From the NCBI GenBank assembly GCA_035578175.1, contig JAQMRL010000001.1, positions 431,037,545 to 431,101,544 on the forward strand: DNA of 64,000 nt, read 5' to 3'. Of the stretch, positions 58,133 to 64,000 are shown piece by piece. The stretch is from Catonia carolina (taxonomy: Eukaryota > Arthropoda > Insecta > Hemiptera > Achilidae). Under the pieces are notes generated by a model. It saw only the letters and a list, made by a program, of their open reading frames with translations, was not told where the DNA came from and ran no database searches. The translations under genes and the position numbers were made by a program. Within the stretch, counting starts at the first letter, position 1; each line of letters starts with the position of its first letter.

Positions 58133-61100
58133 CCTACTTTCTCTTGACCTATAGTAAGAAATGTAGGCGAAGAAAGTTGTTTCCACATCGATTTTTAGAA
58201 ATCGTGTTTTTACTGGAAATACACATTGTCAGATCTTCTCAGTCCAAAAAAAAAAATGTTTTTATAGATTTGTTTGTATGTGCATCTATAATTATGTATG
58301 TATATGTGTGTTTAAATAAAATATTAAAAAGCGGCAAATTGTACGAATTTGAAACGTTTCATCAAAATTAATCAATCATTATATAAGCAGTTAATTGTGC
58401 AATTTTACACTTTTTACGATAATCCGGAACTGATTTTAAGGTTTTGATTAAAATCACCTCATTTACTTAATGATTTTCGTGCTTTATAAACTGGAGGTAA
58501 GCGACATGTACTTGAAATATCCTATACGTTTTTTTGGCGTCTCCTGGATGCAGTTATAAAAAAATAACTCTGCGGTTATAAATTTTAGGGCGAATGTGTA
58601 GATAACGTTACATAAATATTAAAAACCCGTAACAATTATTTAAAGAATTTTCTTCTACAGAGCTTAGGTTAAAGTCAATTAGTTTTTTTTATATTTAGCT
58701 CATCATAATTGAAGTCCAAAAAAGTTCAATTAGCGTCATTAACTCGTGATAATAATATTAGGTTAACGGATTGATTATTGTAAGCCTAATATCTAATTTT
58801 ATAAATCTAAAAAAAATATAATTAAAACGCGTATTAAAATATACATTTTACGCATTAATTATAATATATTTTAAAGACGGAAGAAATATGTTGTAAACTC
58901 CCTGACAAGTGACCAAGAGGCCATCTTGTTTCATGGCCTGTCAACACGCCTCTACGCCAAATGTTTAATTCATCGAACCCTTTAAGGTTTTTAATAAAAT
59001 ATCAAATAGAAAATTATATAAATCTTTTAACTATGAATCTGTAACTTTTTAATCTTTCTGGCGAATCATATGAAATTAATATTGAGATGTCAAGTAGGAA
59101 AACGGGAGGTAAACTAAAAGCCACGCCTACCGACACGATGCATAACCGATTGATTGGTCCATTAAACCATTAACTTACTTTACAAACATATCTAATGTTA
59201 TAAATCTATCTCGATTATATTATTTGAAAACAAATTTTTACAAAAATTATTTATTTATATACTGTTTGTAAGATCGATGAAATTAAGTTAGTAAAATGTT
59301 CCCGGAAAAGTTACCGAGAGGCCATCTTTGCTTTTATGGTCTGCTGAATCGCGGTATCAAAACACTCGAGTTGTTTACTCGGAAGCAAATATCAAATTTT
59401 ACAAATCTCTTAAGAAAATTCTATTGAATTACGTATGTCATAACAATTTCTTTATAAAAAACATCGTTTCTACTACAGATAACACGACCATACACTGGAA
59501 GGTTATATAGTCGCCACCTCCTACCAACACGGGACAGCTTTGAATCATTCAGACTAAAAGACATTTCTTTTTAAATTGTAAACATAATACCTAATTTTGT
59601 AAGTTCATATTAAAAATATAATAAAACGCGTTTAAAAGACGCATTTTTCGCATTAATTATATTGTTTTTAAAGACTGAAGAAATTAATTGTAAAATCCCG
59701 GACAAGTGACCGGGAAGCCATCTTGTTTAAAGGCCAGTGGACACGCCCCTACGTAAATTGTTTGATTCATCAAGCTCTTTAAGGTTTGTAATAAAATATC
59801 GAATAGAAAATTATATAAATTTATTAAGTAAATGTAATTTTAACGCGTATTTTGACAGATTTTTTTACCACAAAATATCATTTTTAAGACGAAATATGTA
59901 AAATTAATATTGAAATCTCAAGTAGGAAAACAGGAGGTGAACTGAAAGCCACGCCTACCGACACGACCCATAACCAATTGATTGGGCCATCAAAACATCA
60001 ACTTACTTTAAATAAACTGTCTAATGTTATAAATCTACTTCGAAAATATTATTTAAAAACGTATTTTGAGAAATTATTTATTAATATAATATTTGTAAAG
60101 ATTGATGATATTAAGTTAGTAACATGTTCCCGGAAAAGTTATCGAGAGGCCATCTTGCTTCAAAACACTCAAGTTGTTTACTCAAATAAAATAATTAATT
60201 TTACAGATTCCTTACAAAAATTCTGTTGAATCACATATATCATAACAATTTTTTTATGTAAAAAATCGTTTCTACTACAAATAACACGACCGTACCCAGT
60301 AAACTGGAAGGTAATAAAGTTGCCACCTCCTACCACCAAGGGACAGCATTGAATTATATAGACTACCAGACATTTCTAGTTAAATTGTAAGCCATGTACC
60401 TAATATTGGTAGCCTATATCGAAAATATAATTAAAACGCGTATTAAAATACACATTTTACGCATTAATTATAAGTAATTAATTTTAAAGACTGAAGAAAT
60501 AAGTTGTAAAATCCTGGACAAGTGACCGGGAGGCCATCTTGTTTAATTGCGTCCAACACGCTCCTACGCCAAATGTTTGATTCATCGAAGCCTTTAAGGT
60601 TTGTAATAAAGTATCAAGTAGAAAATTATATAAATCTTTTAAGAAACTGTAATTTTATAATTTTTAAGGCGAATCATATGAAATTAATATTGAGATCTCA
60701 GGTTGGAAAACGGGAGATAGACTAACAGCCACGCCTACCGACACGATGCATTACCGATTGGTTGGACCAACAAAATATCACCTTACTTGACAAACATGTC
60801 TAATGTTATAAATGTACCTCGATAATATTATTTAAAAACGAATTTTTAGAAATAATTTATTTAAAAAATGTTTGTAAGGATTCTTGAAATTAAGTTAGTA
60901 ACATGTTCCCAGAAAGTTACGGAGAGGCCATCTTGGTTTTTACGGCCAGCTAACATGAGGCATCAAACCACTCAAGTTGTTTACTAGGAAACAAATAACA
61001 AATTTTACAAACCTCTTAGGAAAATTCAATTGAATCACGTATTTCATAACAATTTTTTTACGTAAAAAATCGTTTCTTATACAGATTCCACGACCTTACA

Positions 61101-61235
61101 CATCAGACTGGAAGGTAATATGGTTGCCACCTCCTACCAAAACGGGACAGCATTGAATGATCCAGACTACCATACATTTCGTGTTAATTTACACTGTCAT
61201 GAGAAAGTCGTGTGAATGTTTCACAACAGATTTTG
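58133..61235 (+). mobile_element. TIR-930 element carrying an internal satellite array
   Basis: Left terminus CTACTTTCTCTTGACC and the left three quarters of TIR-930 run to about 58770 (TTAACTCGTGATAATAATAT is the last clear match). The right terminus, CATGAGAAAGTCGTGTGAAT then GTTTCACAACAGATTTT, is found only at 61197-61235. The ~2.4 kb between them is a tandem array. The element is thus about three times the normal length. Confidence 0.8.
58775..61190 (+). repeat. Tandem array, three ~805-bp dimers of ~400-bp A and B monomers
   Basis: ACGCG anchors recur at 58827, 59626 and 60436 (periods 799 and 810). Within each period a shared block (AGAGGCCATCTTG-like) recurs at 58921, 59322, 59718, 60150, 60534 and 60928, spacings of 384-432 bp. 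A and B monomers are clearly related (GTGACCGGGAGGCCATCTTG against GTTACCGAGAGGCCATCTT; GCCACGCCTACCGACACGAT against GCCACCTCCTACCAACACGG), but A resembles other A copies much more than B. This is a higher-order repeat, ABABAB. Frames inside it are short and not conserved, so it is non-coding. Confidence 0.9.
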
Positions 61236-61385
61236 AAATATGAAATTATAATAAAAAATCAGGCACTTATTTGAAAATTAAAGGAAATGAAATTAAAATG
61301 TTGTGTAAATTTAGATTAAAATTACACCGTAAATTGTAAATGAAAAACTAAATTAAAAATTTATTTATTTATTAAAACTTAAATC

Positions 61386-61790
61386 TTGTTGCTTTTAGGT
61401 CATCAGGCAAAAGGCTGGTTGAACCTCTACAGTGAAGTAGTTTACCATGCTTTCCTCACTAAGTGGAAAAGTATGCTTATCTGTATGCTAGGCCCTCTGA
61501 AAAGCATCTACTTTCAACCCTGGTAATGACACCTTCACTTCAATCACCTTAGGGTCTGGCTGTATAGTCTAATGAAAATCATTAATCTCGAAGTAGATAA
61601 CTCAGACTATAGTAGTGGTTTTTACATCTCTATCTGTTTGTTTTTAAATGTTTCCGAAATATAATTGCCTGACTGTGTGAAAAGGAAAGAACTACTTTTT
61701 GTAGCCTTGGGACTGCTAAATCTAGTGGAACTACTGTCGTAGTAGTGGAATCGAACTGCTAGATCGAGTGCAAATAGTGAACACTGCATG
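61386..61790 (-). repeat. R380 repeat, copy F
   Basis: Reverse copy, from GCTTTTAGGTCATCAGGCAA through AGGGTCTGGCTGTATAGT to AACTGCTAGATCGAGTGCAA. It has lost part of the CTCTAGAGGTT block and contains a small duplication of TAGTGGAAC/CTACTGTCGTAGTAGTGGAA. Confidence 0.78.
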
Positions 61791-61902
61791 TAATTATTTA
61801 TTTATTTATTAGTACTGTATAAAATAAATTAAATCAAAAATTTACGTTTTAAGTAGTTAAAACCTATTCTTGAATATAGAAAAACTATTAACATATTATT
61901 TA

Positions 61903-62270
61903 CAGTATAAACTTGTTTTTCCGGACTAACTGGAACCGAAGGCAATCCGGAAAATTCGAAAATCCGGATAATCTGTGTAATATGGGTAATAAGTAAAACA
62001 TAGTATCCTTTCAGACTTACTGTTTATTATAAAAAATTATGTTTTGTAACAAAATTAAGCTACATAGAATTTTTTAAAAGGCATGAATAAAATATATAAA
62101 TAACTTTTTACGTCATTTCTCAACAAAGAATTGGCCCACTGTCTTCTGTTTTGTGTTTGATTGACGCACCGTCGCGCAAACGCTTTATCATTAATGGTTC
62201 AGCTGGAGTGACCCTCTAAAGTTCAGCCGTTCTTAGTTTGCTTCTACTGTCAACAAACCAAAGCCACTAA
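61903..62270 (+). mobile_element. pogo/Tigger-like left end
   Basis: TA followed by CAGTATAAACTTGTTTTTCC with repeated AATCCGGA/ATCCGGATAATC motifs, the layout of pogo-type termini. No transposase or right end found; the right limit is a guess. Confidence 0.45.
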
Positions 62271-62589
62271 TACAGGGTGTACGCTAGAGTCCACAACTTT
62301 ATGGATGTCGTATTCCTAATAAGTTAACTATGTTTTAAATTATAAATACTTAAAGTACTTAAAACATCAGTCATGATATGATGTAGGCCTAACAATTTCA
62401 TTTATAAAAATACTTTTAAAAGTATTTTGTATTTAAATATTTTTGAAAGTATTTTGTTGTTACGTTTTAATAAGCGTGTACACATTTATATATAATGTGG
62501 ATGCATCAGTGACGTCATTATTTGTTGACAGTAGGAGCAAACTAAGAAAACTCGACGATAAGCATTTTTTGCCATAATTTATTGTATAA

Positions 62590-62800
62590 TCTATGTAGGA
62601 ACTATACATTTTCTCCTTTATCTTTCAACCAAGGATTAGGCCGCAGCCTGTTCTAAAATCACATAGGTATACTATAATCTATCTTCATTTTTTCCTAGGT
62701 CTACCGATACCCCTTTTACCTTCTGAATCTCCCTTTTACCTTGCGCCTGCTTAGGTACCCTGTGATATTACATCCTTGCCATGTGTTGTCTCCAACTTTG
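62590..62800 (-). pseudogene. LINE 3' end relic
   Basis: Minus strand reads NITGYLSRRKVKGRFRR, then MKIDYSIPM and NRLRPNPWLKDKGEN, matching the 'xYxPxGRRxxGRPxxRW ... GxRPNPWSxDDD' ending of LINE polyproteins. Several stops. Confidence 0.5.
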
Positions 62801-63324
62801 GCGATAATCCTTTATCTTTTCGTTCAAGTACAGTTAATGTACATTTTAAACATTTTTACTGTACATTTAATCAAAATAAAAAGCGAATGGTTGGCGTACT
62901 TACAGTTACGTTCTTGTTATCATAGTTAAGGAGGAGACTGTACCTTGTATCCCGCCAGTGTTAAATTTGCTAATTTCAGGTACATTTTTCATAGAATTGG
63001 TAAAAAATAGGGAAATGAAACTTTACATACTTAATCGTTGTCGAGTTCCTCTAGTTACTGACATTTTTTTCAATTTGATCTGTCGGAGCAGAAAATTGGA
63101 AACAAAATAATGAATAACATAAAACTTTTACAATTTTTTTCTACGAATTTTGTATATTGCTAAATTTTGGAGCATCTGAGGAAGTCATAAAAGTGAGTGT
63201 ATGTGTGCATGTACAAGATGAATAGCTAGTAAAAATTTCAGGCTGCTAGGTTTAATGGTTTCCAAAAAAATGTAGGACTACCTAAATTTTAAAATCTAAA
63301 TTTACCAAAACAGGCAAAAACAAA

Positions 63325-63560
63325 AAGGCTGTAATAAGACAAGTTTAATGGACATCTGGAGTTGTTTATGTTTGAGTCTATTGAAATAAATATAAATAAT
63401 TCCAGCTGATTAAGATAAAGTATTTAAAAATTATTTAATTTTCATAAACAAAATATGGTTACTAGGCAACTAAGAAGAAGAAAATAAAAATTATAAATTA
63501 TTTTAGTGTGGGGCTGAATATCAAGCCAGCTAGTAAGTCCCAAATTCGTTCTAAAAATAT
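63325..63560 (+). repeat. Diverged relative of the 34-kb LTR
   Basis: Shares in order ACATCTGGARTTGTTTAT, TCCAGCTGATTA, ATTTAAAAATTATTT, GGTTACTAGGCAACTAAGAA (against GTTGCTAGGCGACTAGAGAA) and ATTTTAGTGTGGGGCTGAAT. It is a member of the same LTR family but a different subfamily. No partner LTR inside the window; either a solo LTR or the start of an element running past the end. Confidence 0.7.
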
Positions 63561-63896
63561 ATATTAATATTAGAAGAGAATTTACTTAAAGTTGAAAAAT
63601 ACATAGTTATATAAGAAGGACGTTAAATGTTAATACATAAAAAATTGTTGTTGTTGAAGTTTTTTAACATTCAAATCAAATAAAACCAGTAAGTTGATTT
63701 AACAGTATTAAGAACAGGAGCATTATTTTAGAATTGCATTTAAACAATGAAACTTGTGATTGTAATTATGAAAATGTATTAATTGAATAAAAATCATAAT
63801 GTATTAATGTGAATAATGTTTTATTGAATTAAATAGGGGACAAGGTAAAATGGAAAAATAATAAAATCAAACTTGAAAGCTGATACACCAATAAAG

Positions 63897-64000
63897 AATA
63901 CAATATTAATTTAATTATTTATTACAAATTTGTATTTATGACACAATACAATACAATACAAATACAAATTTGTAATAAATAATTAAATTAATATTGTATT
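63897..64000. repeat. Perfect palindrome at the window edge
   Basis: Arms 63897-63937 and 63960-64000 are exact reverse complements over 41 bp, separated by 22 bp rich in ACAAT units (63938-63959). The next base outward on the left is G at 63896; whether symmetry continues past 64000 cannot be seen. Confidence 0.95.

Noticed and set aside
58775..61190. Frames of 60-83 codons in the tandem array
   Set aside because: They start and stop at different places in the different repeat units, so they are not conserved coding regions.

Overview
The window is about 70% A+T, holds no complete protein-coding host gene, and is packed with decayed transposable elements. The mixture of Jockey-like and other non-LTR retrotransposon tails, several IS630/Tc1-mariner transposase relics, a piggyBac-type MITE, pogo-like ends, a gypsy-like LTR element and at least four tRNA-derived SINE families points to an arthropod. 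A hemimetabolous insect such as a hemipteran is my best guess, but that is an inference from repeat style. No bacterial operon, rRNA gene, intact tRNA gene or CRISPR array is visible. The labels 'TIR-930' and 'R380' below are mine.

Layout. 0-8 kb: an R380 repeat, a 250-bp polypurine tract, 3' ends of several LINEs on both strands, and SINEs. 9-10.3 kb: a TIR-930 relic and a ~150-bp tandem repeat. 12.3-15.4 kb: a TIR-930 piece, a nearly full-length Tc1/mariner copy with a broken transposase, and the best host-gene candidate (an exon-like block at 14370-14494, possibly joined to 15339-15389). 16.7-23 kb: a SINE with target-site duplication and duplicated B box, a full TIR-930 copy, an RNase H-bearing LINE relic, and a fold-back mariner nested inside TIR-930. 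26-33.7 kb: more LINE tails, two R380 copies facing each other, TIR-930 pieces and a SINE. 34.3-36.8 kb: an LTR element with near-identical LTRs, coding only a SAP-domain, Gag-like protein and nested in a TIR-930 copy. 37-45 kb: piggyBac MITE, R380 copies, a second full TIR-930 copy, a transposase relic and LINE tails. 46-55.4 kb: LINE relics and a SINE. 58.1-61.2 kb: a TIR-930 copy containing a satellite-like A-B-A-B-A-B array of ~400-bp monomers. 61.4-64 kb: R380, a pogo-like end, a LINE tail, a relative of the 34-kb LTR, and a perfect 41-bp-arm palindrome at the window edge.

Order of events. TIR-930 is the oldest visible layer, since it was later hit by a mariner (22 kb) and by the LTR element (34-37 kb), abuts LINE debris (31 kb) and carries a tandem array (58-61 kb). 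The LTR insertion is young because its two LTRs differ over about 310 bp by only one substitution and one short indel. Most LINEs are 5'-truncated and carry stops or frameshifts. Host sequence is probably intron or intergenic.
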